From: Caryophanales bacterium UBA5729
GTDB lineage: Bacteria; Bacillota_I; Bacilli_A; Izemoplasmatales; Hujiaoplasmataceae
Assembly: GCA_002419505.1 (NCBI GenBank)
Contig: DIGF01000012.1
Span: forward strand, 186,001 to 250,000
DNA: 64,000 nucleotides
Direction: 5' to 3'
In this document: piece by piece, positions 51,014 to 59,087 of the stretch
Layout: each line of letters begins with the position of its first letter
Numbering within the stretch: the stretch's first letter is position 1
Position numbers and translations under genes: made by a program
The notes under the pieces: generated by a model
What the model saw: the letters and a program-made list of their open reading frames with translations, nothing else
The model's database searches: none
Told to the model about the DNA's origin: nothing

Positions 51014-51916
51014 TTATACAGGAATATCCTTTTTAGTAAACCAAATAGATCCAATCACAAAACATGTGATTGAGATGGTAATTAGGACAGCAAATTGTAT
51101 TAAATAGGTTGTCGAGCCGTTTAAAATTGACGATGTGTTAAAGAGTGATATCATGGTAATATTATTAAAGAATGCCATTGGTTCAATACCAATTCCCATA
51201 TTCATAAAAAGATCTGAACCAAATAAACCTAGAATCTTTGAGATAAAAAACACTAGAGCTAGCCCTCCGCCTAAAGAAAGAGAATATTTGGTATAATTAA
51301 ATATCGCAGAAAACATAAATGTAATAGATCCCATAGCAATTGCAAATAATAACAAACCTAAATTGAGCAATAAAACTTTATCAATGGCTAATGAATTGTC
51401 AATGGTTAGCGCAAGAACAACATCAAAGATTGCAGTGATGAAAAACATGATTACCAGGGATAGAACAAAAAAGAACATTTGCGTAAAAGCAATTTTTGAG
51501 CGCTTAATTGAAGTGGATAATATAAAAGCCATGGATCCTCTATCAATTTGGCTAGCAAACAATTTATTGCCAACAACGACAGTATAAACAAGTGGTAGCA
51601 AAACAGCCACAACTGGATAAAAAATACTGCTGATTAGTACATTTGAATCCATGGATGCAATTCCTGTTAGAATATCTGGATTAATGCCGATTGATGTAAA
51701 GAGCCCTTCAAGAGTTAATCCTGCTGCTTGTAATGCCATGATGTAAGGGACTAGTACATTAGGGTCTGCGTTTCCCGAAACCGTTATTGATCCCATTGCA
51801 AACTTAATAACTACATAAAGTAAGTTCACAGTAAGTGTTGTTGCCATCCAAAGGCCCCAATTTGATTTTATTGATTGTTTTAGTAGTGGTAGACTAATCA
51901 TTTTTGATCTCCTCAT
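51014..51916 (-). CDS. ABC transporter permease (ABC-2 type)
   Basis: 300 aa with six likely membrane helices and a large outer loop near 40-95 containing VSGNADPNVLVPY. Overlaps the ATPase gene by 23 bp. Forms a transporter with the two ATPases; export is typical of the type. Confidence 0.8.
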   Translation of the reverse strand: MRRSKMISLPLLKQSIKSNWGLWMATTLTVNLLYVVIKFAMGSITVSGNADPNVLVPYIMALQAAGLTLEGLFTSIGINPDILTGIASMDSNVLISSIFYPVVAVLLPLVYTVVVGNKLFASQIDRGSMAFILSTSIKRSKIAFTQMFFFVLSLVIMFFITAIFDVVLALTIDNSLAIDKVLLLNLGLLLFAIAMGSITFMFSAIFNYTKYSLSLGGGLALVFFISKILGLFGSDLFMNMGIGIEPMAFFNNITMISLFNTSSILNGSTTYLIQFAVLITISITCFVIGSIWFTKKDIPV

Positions 51917-52796
51917 TTATCTTTTCTAAAAAATATTTTTCGAGCGTATATTTAATCTCATTGATGTATTTTACGTCATATTCAGATAAGTTTTCCATAA
52001 ACACATTAATTTGCTGATCCATGACATCGACAGTTGCTTGTAAATATTCATCCTTTTTTGAAACTAAATTAAAATTATCTTTAATAAATTTATGATAATC
52101 TGCTCCAGTTTCAAATCCTATCTTATATGTTTTTACTTCATTATGACGAATTTTTTTCATGTCAACGATATCTATAATTTTTCCGTTATGCAAAAGAGCT
52201 ACACGGTCGCACGTCTTTTCAACCTCTTCAAAAACATGGCTACTCATAAATATGGTCGCACCTCTTTGTTTTGATTCAATTAATATATCAACAAATATTT
52301 CCCTCATGAGAGGGTCTAGTCCAGTAGATGGTTCATCCAATATCAATATATCTGGCTTAGCCATAAAACCAGCTACAATTGCTGTTTTTTGTTTCATGCC
52401 TTTACTCATACGTTTTAGATTTGCAGATGTATCTAATCCCAATTTCTCGATCAAATAGTTGGCATAGTCCATGTTTTTTAAATCAATCATTTCCGCTTGA
52501 CTTTTAATAAATGCATTGCCATCACCAATATCAGGGAACGATATTTCACCAGGAATATATCCAATATGCCTCATTAACTGCGTTGTATTATAACTCACCT
52601 CTTGATCCAAAATTCTAACACTCCCATGGTCAGGTCTTATGAAACCCATCATATTTCTAATCGTTGTTGTTTTTCCGCTCCCGTTTGTGCCAACGAAGCC
52701 AAATATTTCACCTTTACTCACCTTAAGATTGATATCAAAAATACCTCTTTTTGAACCATAATCTTTGGTCAAATTAATAATTTCTATTATATTCAT
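51894..52796 (-). CDS. ABC transporter ATP-binding protein
   Basis: 300 aa. Walker A GTNGSGKTT, signature-position KRMSKGMKQK, Walker B ILILDEPSTGLDP, H-loop MSSHVFEEV. C-terminal extension of about 90 residues is like that of drug/bacteriocin exporters (BcrA group). It overlaps the next ATPase gene by 4 bp. Confidence 0.92.
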   Translation of the reverse strand: MNIIEIINLTKDYGSKRGIFDINLKVSKGEIFGFVGTNGSGKTTTIRNMMGFIRPDHGSVRILDQEVSYNTTQLMRHIGYIPGEISFPDIGDGNAFIKSQAEMIDLKNMDYANYLIEKLGLDTSANLKRMSKGMKQKTAIVAGFMAKPDILILDEPSTGLDPLMREIFVDILIESKQRGATIFMSSHVFEEVEKTCDRVALLHNGKIIDIVDMKKIRHNEVKTYKIGFETGADYHKFIKDNFNLVSKKDEYLQATVDVMDQQINVFMENLSEYDVKYINEIKYTLEKYFLEKINEEIKND

Positions 52797-53692
52797 AATG
52801 ATTGTTCAACCTCTTTATCTTTATAATAACTCAGAAAATAGTCTTCAAGTGTAAATTTGGATTCAGAGAAATATTTGATTTCGTATTTTGATAAGTTCTT
52901 TACTAATTGATTGATCTCTTTATCATTGATTGCGATTCTCATTTTTCGTTTATCCTTATTACTGTAGACTATATTTACTCCTGTATTCAAAAATGTTTCG
53001 TAACCTTCATCTTTTAAAAATTCAATCTTGTAGATTTTATTTTCATTATTTCTAATTTCATCTGCATCGATTGTAGCAACAATTTTTCCTTCTTTGATAA
53101 TTGATAATCGATCGCAACTGGCATCTACTTCTTGAAATATATGTGTTGACAGAAGAATTGTTTTACCTCTTTTTTTCTCAGACTTAATTAATTCGATAAA
53201 CTTGTTTTGCATGATCGGATCTAAACCACTTGTGGGTTCATCTAGAATTAAAATGCTTGGATCAGACATAAACGCTGCTATGATAGCTAATTTTCTTTTG
53301 TCACCAATTGACATTTTTCTCATAGATTGATTAGGCTCAAATTGAAATAAATCAAGAAGATACTTTATTCTTGATTCATCTGCATGCTTCATTTTTTTCA
53401 TCATTTCGATAAATTCTATTCCGCTTAATCCTTCTGGTAAAGCAACTTCCCCCGGAACATATCCAACATCCTTTAAAATATCGGAGTAGTCATACCAACA
53501 ATTCTTATTGTTAATTGTGACAGCGCCTTTATCCGGTTGAGAAAAACCCATGAGTGCTCTTAAAGTAGTTGTTTTTCCTGCTCCGTTCGGGCCAAGAAAA
53601 CCATATACTTCACCTTTTTTAACTTCAAACGATATATCGAAAACACCTCTATTGAACCCAAAATCTTTTGTAAGATTTTTTACTTCTATCAT
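52793..53692 (-). CDS. ABC transporter ATP-binding protein
   Basis: 299 aa, paralogue of the gene at 51894. Walker A GPNGAGKTT, signature MRKMSIGDKRK, Walker B ILILDEPTSGLDP, H-loop LLSTHIFQEV. The two ATPases may form a heterodimer serving one permease. Confidence 0.92.
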   Translation of the reverse strand: MIEVKNLTKDFGFNRGVFDISFEVKKGEVYGFLGPNGAGKTTTLRALMGFSQPDKGAVTINNKNCWYDYSDILKDVGYVPGEVALPEGLSGIEFIEMMKKMKHADESRIKYLLDLFQFEPNQSMRKMSIGDKRKLAIIAAFMSDPSILILDEPTSGLDPIMQNKFIELIKSEKKRGKTILLSTHIFQEVDASCDRLSIIKEGKIVATIDADEIRNNENKIYKIEFLKDEGYETFLNTGVNIVYSNKDKRKMRIAINDKEINQLVKNLSKYEIKYFSESKFTLEDYFLSYYKDKEVEQSL

Positions 53693-54084
53693 TTGTATAT
53701 TCTCCTGTTATCCTATTTTTGTTTGAAATTCATTGTTATAACTAAAACTTTCAAAACTATTATATCATCAAGATGTTACATTTGCAACACTTGTAACTTT
53801 TGTAACTTTTAGTTGGGTAATTTTGATGTATTAACTTAATTTTCAACTGATTCTTTTCATAACGAAAAGAGCAATTAAGATTGTCAATTATAAGGTAGTT
53901 ATTATCTAATTTTTTAACGAAATATGTTGCGTAAGACAACCATTCGGACAAAAAAGGCCATTTTTCATCAAAAAATATGTTCCCACAATAGACGAAATTT
54001 GCATACATAGACAAAAAAAGCCATCGGATACCTATGAAGGTCATCTGATGGCTGATTTTTATTAATTTGGGTTGAAAATTGAGT
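53693..54084. other. Element right end: recombinase tail remnant and terminator
   Basis: 53876-53910 reads as the last ten codons of a serine recombinase (KIVNYKVVII-stop, against KIMNYKVVII-stop at 46547). The following bases (AAATATGTTGCGTAAGACA) match 46563-46581. Thus a former or second recombinase gene ended here, about 240 bp before rlmD. Confidence 0.7.
54019..54053. terminator. Terminator at the rlmD/element junction
   Basis: AGCCATC...GATGGCT hairpin with A-run on the left and T-run on the right; third related copy. Serves rlmD (-) and formerly the recombinase (+). Confidence 0.7.
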
Positions 54085-54135
54085 GTTGTCAAGTATGTGT
54101 CAAGTATATAACAAGTACTATTTTAATGAAAGCAA
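54085..54135. repeat. Right attachment-site repeat (51 bp)
   Basis: Partner of 1623-1673. Covers the last six codons of rlmD, including its stop at 54118-54120, and 33 bp of flank. Confidence 0.8.
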
Positions 54136-55467
54136 CGTGATAGACTCTACATGTGATGTTTGGGGAAACATATCAACTGGCGCTACTTTTTTTATTTCAT
54201 AATTGTTGTCGACTAAATATTGAAGATCTCTCGCTAAAGTAGCGGGATTACATGATATATATACAACTTTTGGAATCTTCATTTTTATAATCGTTTGCAA
54301 TAAACTTTTAGAAACACCTTTTCTTGGCGGATCTATGAAAATACAATCAAACTTATATTCTTTCCACTTAAGCATGACTTTATCTACATTTCCAACTTCG
54401 AATAAAGCATTTTTAATTCCGTTTAATCTAGCATTTCTTTTAGCGTCAGCAATCGCAGATTTAATAATCTCAATTCCAAATACTTTATTGACTTTATCTG
54501 CTAAAGATATGGCTACTGAACCTATTCCGCAGTATGCATCAATGACTCTTTCTTTACCTGTAAATTCACCATATTCTATTGCTTTCTTAAAAAGCCTTTC
54601 TGCTTGAAGTGTATTAACTTGAAAAAATGACCTGAATCCTATTTCAAATTGCTTATTTAATAACTCTTCTTTGATATAGTCTCTGCCATAAACCAAGCGT
54701 ATCTCTTCTTCAGATAAACCACTTTCATCTAAAGTTTTACAGACACCTACACCCTTCAACTCAGCAAAGTTTTTTGTTAATGCTTCAATGAATTCTTCTT
54801 CTTTTGGTAGTTTATCTGTCGCAATATTGAACAACACAACAATTTCCTTAAATTTATGTGATTCTCTAATAACTGCAGATTTCAAAACTCCAGTTTCATC
54901 TTTGCTATTATATGCTTTAATACCAAATTGGTTAGCTAAATTTCTAATTAAATTTAATAATTCGAAAGATTTTTTGTGCATAATATGACATTCTTGTAAA
55001 TCAACAACTAGATGAGATTTCGCTTTAAAAAATCCCGCTTTAATACCTTTTTCTCCTTGAGCAAACTTGATCTCAACTTTATTGCGATAGTAATATGGAT
55101 TTACCATAGAAATAATATCTTCAACAATTACTTTATTTTGTCCCATCTTTTTGAGCATTAATTCTAAACGATATTTTTTGAAAGCAGTTTGCACATCGTA
55201 GTCCATATGCATTAATTCACAACCACCACAATCATAAAAATGCTTGCATTTCGGAGCTTGACGATAAGGGCTTCGATTAAGTCTTTCAATGACTTTACCA
55301 AACCCATAGCTTTTCTTTCTTTCAATTATCTCAATTTGAGCAGCCTCTCCCTTAAGTAGATCCTCTACAAAAACTGTGTAACCATCTTCTAACTTAGTTA
55401 CACCGTATCCGTCATGAGTTAAATCCACTGCCCTTACAACAAAGATATTATTTTCCGTTTCAGACAT
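54118..55467 (-). CDS. rlmD: 23S rRNA (uracil-5-)-methyltransferase
   Basis: 449 aa. N-terminal TRAM domain (about 5-60), Fe-S cluster cysteines in CKHFYDCGGCELMHM, SAM motif IDAYCGIGSVAISLA, catalytic Cys in YISCNPATLARD, and the family ending DMFPQTSHVE. Complete. Its final ~12 codons come from the integrated element, the native ones being left at 1656-1694. Could equally be called RumA/RlmCD-type; exact uridine not determinable. Confidence 0.9.
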   Translation of the reverse strand: MSETENNIFVVRAVDLTHDGYGVTKLEDGYTVFVEDLLKGEAAQIEIIERKKSYGFGKVIERLNRSPYRQAPKCKHFYDCGGCELMHMDYDVQTAFKKYRLELMLKKMGQNKVIVEDIISMVNPYYYRNKVEIKFAQGEKGIKAGFFKAKSHLVVDLQECHIMHKKSFELLNLIRNLANQFGIKAYNSKDETGVLKSAVIRESHKFKEIVVLFNIATDKLPKEEEFIEALTKNFAELKGVGVCKTLDESGLSEEEIRLVYGRDYIKEELLNKQFEIGFRSFFQVNTLQAERLFKKAIEYGEFTGKERVIDAYCGIGSVAISLADKVNKVFGIEIIKSAIADAKRNARLNGIKNALFEVGNVDKVMLKWKEYKFDCIFIDPPRKGVSKSLLQTIIKMKIPKVVYISCNPATLARDLQYLVDNNYEIKKVAPVDMFPQTSHVESITLLSLK

Positions 55468-55569
55468 TGTGTTTCCTTCCTGTTCTTTTACTTTTTATGC
55501 ACACATTTCTCAATTTATTATACCATAAAATCACAAACAATGCTTGGTTTTTCTAATTATGGTCAAAAT

Positions 55570-55592
55570 AAAAACCGGAAATTCCGGTTTTT
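55570..55592 (-). terminator. Terminator of the MFS operon
   Basis: AAAACCGGAA / TTCCGGTTTT stem with flanking T/A runs, at the stop of the MFS gene. Confidence 0.8.
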
Positions 55593-56901
55593 ATAAATTA
55601 ACATACGATTTTCTTAGATAGTAAATTAATATTACCAATCCTAAACCGATTGTACATAAAACGTACAAGGTGATAATTGAAAATTGTGATATAACAACTC
55701 CTGCCAATAATGAAGCGAAAGGAATCAACGCTTGAGAAAGAACTCCGGTAACGCTAATGACTTTACCTAATTGATTTGGATCTATTTTATTTTGCATTAT
55801 AATTGAAACTGGTACATTGAAAGCAGTACTAGCAAAACCCATAAATAAACAACTTATAATTATTAATATTAACGCAATATTTATTGGCATTATTTTTAAA
55901 TAATACAGAATCATAATCACAGATATGCCTGTGATGGCAAAACCAAAGTAGATAATTGCCCTCACAAGACTATGACCATAACTATCTTTTTTAGGTTTTT
56001 TACCTAAAATTAAAGCCATTATTATCCCAGAAACAGAAAAGGATATGAGGATTATTGAGTACCAAGTCTCTATGATCATAAAACTCATAAATAAATAAGT
56101 ACTTTCTGTACCCAACCCAAACTCGATAAAATACGGAAAACCATTATTTAAAATTGGCACAATAAAGAAATTCAAAGATAAAACCATCAACAGCAAGGAA
56201 AACATTGGTTTATAGTCATAGATGTATTTTAATCCACTTCGTATTTCTTGCATAACTTTAGGTCTTTCTTCACCGTTACTATGTTTTCTATGATCATACC
56301 TGATAAACATTTCAGTTATTGCTGAAATCAAATAGCCAATACCATTTATAAAAAATATAACGTAAACATTAAAGAACGCAAACATAATTCCTCCAAGAAT
56401 TAACCCCACGATATTTTGTAAGTTCATTGATCCGTGTAAATAACTCGATGCTTGCGGTAATTCATGTTCATCAACAATAAATTTTAACAAAGAGCCGCTT
56501 GCGGGATTAAAAAAGGCTGAATTAATTCCAAGAATAAAACTCATAATAAATAAAACAATTAATTTCGTAAATGCTGAAGGATCAAGAAAAATAATCAAGC
56601 CAGTGACTAAAATAACAATGCCTCTTATATAATCAGTAATATACATGATTCTAACTTTATTAATTCTATCAGCTAACACTCCACCAAAAGGCATGAATAG
56701 CACTAAAACTATTCCCGCTAAACCCAAGTATATACCTTGAACTAAAGGAGCGTATGTTTCACCATACACCTCCCTAGCTATTCTTAATACATATAAACTC
56801 ATGACAAAATTAAATAAAATATGAGCTACATTTGAAACTAAAACTCCATAGAATAACAATGAATAATTTTTGTTTTTGAACACATTAATTTTAGCAGACA
56901 T
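55591..56901 (-). CDS. MFS transporter
   Basis: 436 aa with about 12 membrane helices. FMPFGGVLADRINKVRIMYITD holds the loop 2-3 signature (G-x3-D-R-x-x-R-like). Macrolide/multidrug exporter type (MefA-like layout). Downstream of the YvlB-like gene by 8 bp, so in one operon with it. Confidence 0.8.
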   Translation of the reverse strand: MSAKINVFKNKNYSLLFYGVLVSNVAHILFNFVMSLYVLRIAREVYGETYAPLVQGIYLGLAGIVLVLFMPFGGVLADRINKVRIMYITDYIRGIVILVTGLIIFLDPSAFTKLIVLFIMSFILGINSAFFNPASGSLLKFIVDEHELPQASSYLHGSMNLQNIVGLILGGIMFAFFNVYVIFFINGIGYLISAITEMFIRYDHRKHSNGEERPKVMQEIRSGLKYIYDYKPMFSLLLMVLSLNFFIVPILNNGFPYFIEFGLGTESTYLFMSFMIIETWYSIILISFSVSGIIMALILGKKPKKDSYGHSLVRAIIYFGFAITGISVIMILYYLKIMPINIALILIIISCLFMGFASTAFNVPVSIIMQNKIDPNQLGKVISVTGVLSQALIPFASLLAGVVISQFSIITLYVLCTIGLGLVILIYYLRKSYVNL

Positions 56902-56909
56902 ATTATCCT

Positions 56910-57296
56910 CTATTCTACAATAATTTTAACTATATCCCCGTCAGCTGATTTAATATTTACGATTTCGCCTACAACGCCAGAATTAATCATACCGATTAAG
57001 TCATCAACGTCTATATCAAAATCATCAGTATCAACCTTCATAAATTTCTTGTTTTTCAATAGTTTTGCAAATTCAATTGGGAGTTCAATTCTCACTTGAT
57101 CACCATCTGCAGAATCTACTAAAACTTTAAGCATTCTAAATTGGTTTTTCTTTTCTATAACAGGATAGTCATCAATTTCTTGATTAGAACCATTTAAAGA
57201 TGCCAATAATTTTTCCGCTTGTTCAGCATTGATTACATTTTTTGCTAACAAATCTAAAATCTTCATTCTTTCTGCTTTTAAATCATTATTTTTCAT
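56910..57296 (-). CDS. YvlB/SHOCT-like domain protein
   Basis: 128 aa. N-terminal helical hairpin AERMKILDLLAKNVINAEQAEKLL (short SHOCT-like motif), then acidic beta segments (DADGDQVRIELP type). It is similar in its N-terminal module to the end of the DUF2089 protein next to it. Often found with DUF2089 in envelope-stress loci. Confidence 0.6.
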   Translation of the reverse strand: MKNNDLKAERMKILDLLAKNVINAEQAEKLLASLNGSNQEIDDYPVIEKKNQFRMLKVLVDSADGDQVRIELPIEFAKLLKNKKFMKVDTDDFDIDVDDLIGMINSGVVGEIVNIKSADGDIVKIIVE

Positions 57297-57310
57297 ATTC
57301 AGAACCTCCC

Positions 57311-57808
57311 TTATTTAATTTTCGCAAGTAATTTTGCGGCTTCTTCAACAGTAATCTCACCTTTATCAATCATTTCGAGAATTTCTACTCTTGATTGTTT
57401 CGGTTTTTCTTCTTCTGGTTTTTCTTCTTCTATATTTGGTTCTTTACCATCAAGTTGATAACCTAAACCCACTACAACATCATCTAACATCTTTTTAATT
57501 GTTGGATATGAATAACCCATTTCTTTTTCAATCGCTTTGATGTTTCCGCGATTTTTTACAAAGACTTCAATAAAATATAATTTTTCAGTATCCAAGTAAT
57601 TAAATTTTGATAAAGTAAATTCCCCTTTAATTTCGGTATTACAATTGCTACAAGCTAATTGAATAACTTCTAGATCGTGATGACATACTGGACATTCAGA
57701 AATTACTGGATATTTCTTTTTTGAACCTTTGCTTCCTTTATAATTGAATGATTTTTTAATATCCTCTTCAATTGATTTTTTTAAATCGTCTTTAAAGTCA
57801 AATTTCAT
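57311..57808 (-). CDS. DUF2089 protein
   Basis: 165 aa. Zinc ribbon with CPVCHHDLEV and ACSNCNTEI; HTH-like segment NIKAIEKEMGYSYPTIKKML; C-terminal EILEMIDKGEITVEEAAKLL repeat. A likely DNA-binding regulator of the operon with the YvlB-like and MFS genes. Confidence 0.8.
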   Translation of the reverse strand: MKFDFKDDLKKSIEEDIKKSFNYKGSKGSKKKYPVISECPVCHHDLEVIQLACSNCNTEIKGEFTLSKFNYLDTEKLYFIEVFVKNRGNIKAIEKEMGYSYPTIKKMLDDVVVGLGYQLDGKEPNIEEEKPEEEKPKQSRVEILEMIDKGEITVEEAAKLLAKIK

Positions 57809-57823
57809 AATTTTTTCTCCTTA

Positions 57824-58606
57824 TTATATAGTTTTTATTATTATTTTTTCTTTACTTGAAGCATTTACAACTACAGATATTCCCTTGTGATTAATTAAAT
57901 CAATTATTTCTTTTTTCGATAATGGAATATCATTTGATTTTGTTGGATCATAGAAAGCTAAGGCCACTCTTAATAAAAATAGTGGGATCGGAAAGAAAAA
58001 TAGTATTCTTAAAAAATTATTTACCCCTTTTTCGTCAGGAATAATAATTCTTAGCTTTAGGAAATGAGCACGGTTTGTGAATTTTAATTTAGTAGGTTGT
58101 TCGTTGTATAAATAACTGTAAGCTTTTTTTGTTGATATATCGTTTTTTGATAATAATTTTAAAGATTCTTCGGCAGATATATTTTTTACATTATTAAATA
58201 ATAAAACGAATAATCCGAATCCAATTATAAATCCTCCAAAATCATATATGAATATATCAATCGCGCTAGCATATCGATCAGCAGGTAAATTTTGAAGCAA
58301 CTCATCAACAGTTGCTGTTAAGAGACCAATAACTAATACCTTAAGGATTGATAAATGCCAATACCTTGCTGTGAAGAAATATGATATCCCTAATATTACA
58401 TATTCAAACACGTGAGCGCTTTTTCTAACAATTAAATGAATCGTTTGAAGACTTATATTGTTATTAACAAATAATGTATCAAGACCCTGTTTAATGCTGA
58501 CGCTTAAACCTGAACTTATTTCTCCCGACGCATCACCAGACATTAGTGACATCGAGAAAATAAAAATTGTTATTAATACTGATATGACTAAGCTATAATA
58601 TTTCAT
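57824..58606 (-). CDS. VanZ family membrane protein
   Basis: 260 aa from ATG 58606 (MKYYSLVISV), which follows the second micropeptide by 10 bp; the longer start would overlap that peptide. VanZ features include KSAHVFEYVILGISYFF and DELLQNLPADRYAS with DIFIYDFGGFIIG. The last ~80 residues form a soluble domain with the same helix-like LKLLSKNDISTKKAYSYL segment as the neighbours. VanZ relatives affect cell-envelope sensitivity. Confidence 0.75.
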   Translation of the reverse strand: MKYYSLVISVLITIFIFSMSLMSGDASGEISSGLSVSIKQGLDTLFVNNNISLQTIHLIVRKSAHVFEYVILGISYFFTARYWHLSILKVLVIGLLTATVDELLQNLPADRYASAIDIFIYDFGGFIIGFGLFVLLFNNVKNISAEESLKLLSKNDISTKKAYSYLYNEQPTKLKFTNRAHFLKLRIIIPDEKGVNNFLRILFFFPIPLFLLRVALAFYDPTKSNDIPLSKKEIIDLINHKGISVVVNASSKEKIIIKTI

Positions 58607-58616
58607 ATAACACCGC

Positions 58617-58748
58617 TTATCTACTAGAAGATTGTTTATTATTATAAACTTGTTCCCAATATGATGCTGGTGTCGTGTCATAATTAACTGCTATAGTCAT
58701 ATCATTCCACTTTCTTAAATCTGTTAATTTTCTCATTATATTTTTCAT
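58617..58748 (-). CDS. Micropeptide 2 with PxxYWxQ motif
   Basis: 43 aa: starts MKNIMRKLTDLRKW and contains NYDTTPASYWEQVYNNK. Strong AGGAGG before ATG 58748. Lies 13 bp after micropeptide 1 and 10 bp before vanZ. Shares Y-x3-P-x2-YW-x-Q-x-Y with micropeptide 1. Not recognised. Confidence 0.6.
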   Translation of the reverse strand: MKNIMRKLTDLRKWNDMTIAVNYDTTPASYWEQVYNNKQSSSR

Positions 58749-58761
58749 AATACCCTCCTAT

Positions 58762-58872
58762 TTAATCTTTCCTGCAAGATTTTGATCTTTCAATGTAGTT
58801 TTGATTCCAATATTCAGTAGGACAAACTCCGTATGTGTAAACTCTTACTAATTTGTCATTTTTCTTTTTCAT
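58762..58872 (-). CDS. Micropeptide 1 with PxxYWxQ motif
   Basis: 36 aa: MKKKNDKLVRVYTYGVCPTE followed by YWNQNYIERSKSCRKD. AAGGGGGA precedes ATG 58872. Two Cys residues (17 and 33). No signal peptide. First gene of a peptide-peptide-vanZ operon. Not recognised; a signalling or regulatory peptide is possible. Confidence 0.6.
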   Translation of the reverse strand: MKKKNDKLVRVYTYGVCPTEYWNQNYIERSKSCRKD

Positions 58873-59034
58873 TTTTAATTCCCCCTTATTACATTAAAAA
58901 TGGTTTAAACGTCAGCGTAATTATATTGATTTATTTGTCAAGTAATATTAACTTTATCAATTTACACCTTAATTATATCAATTATTTTTTGAATGTCAAG
59001 CATATTTTTTAAATTTTTTTATTTTTTTATTAAA

Positions 59035-59060
59035 AAAACGAAAAATATTTAATTTTTCGC
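59035..59060 (-). terminator. uvrB terminator
   Basis: GCGAAAAAT / ATTTTTCG hairpin followed by T7 on the minus strand, 30 bp past the uvrB stop. Confidence 0.7.
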
Positions 59061-59087
59061 TTAATTTTTTTAATTTTTACTTTAATT

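Larger units (their letters stand above)
1695..54155. mobile_element. Integrated prophage/composite element at rlmD (~52 kb)
   Basis: Bounded by the rlmD-tail repeats (1623-1694 and 54085-54155). It contains a complete HK97-type siphovirus late module, lysogeny control, a tyrosine and a large serine recombinase, a restriction-modification island and two cargo blocks. The 3' end of the rumA/rlmD-type methyltransferase gene is a known integration hot spot for elements with serine recombinases. Boundaries are inferred from where rlmD similarity ends and could be off by tens of bases. The 46679-53692 block may have come from a second, older element at the same site. Confidence 0.75.

Noticed and set aside
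53760..54092. 110-codon minus-strand open frame
   Set aside because: It runs antisense through the recombinase-tail remnant and the terminator hairpin, has no ribosome site and shows no protein-like composition.
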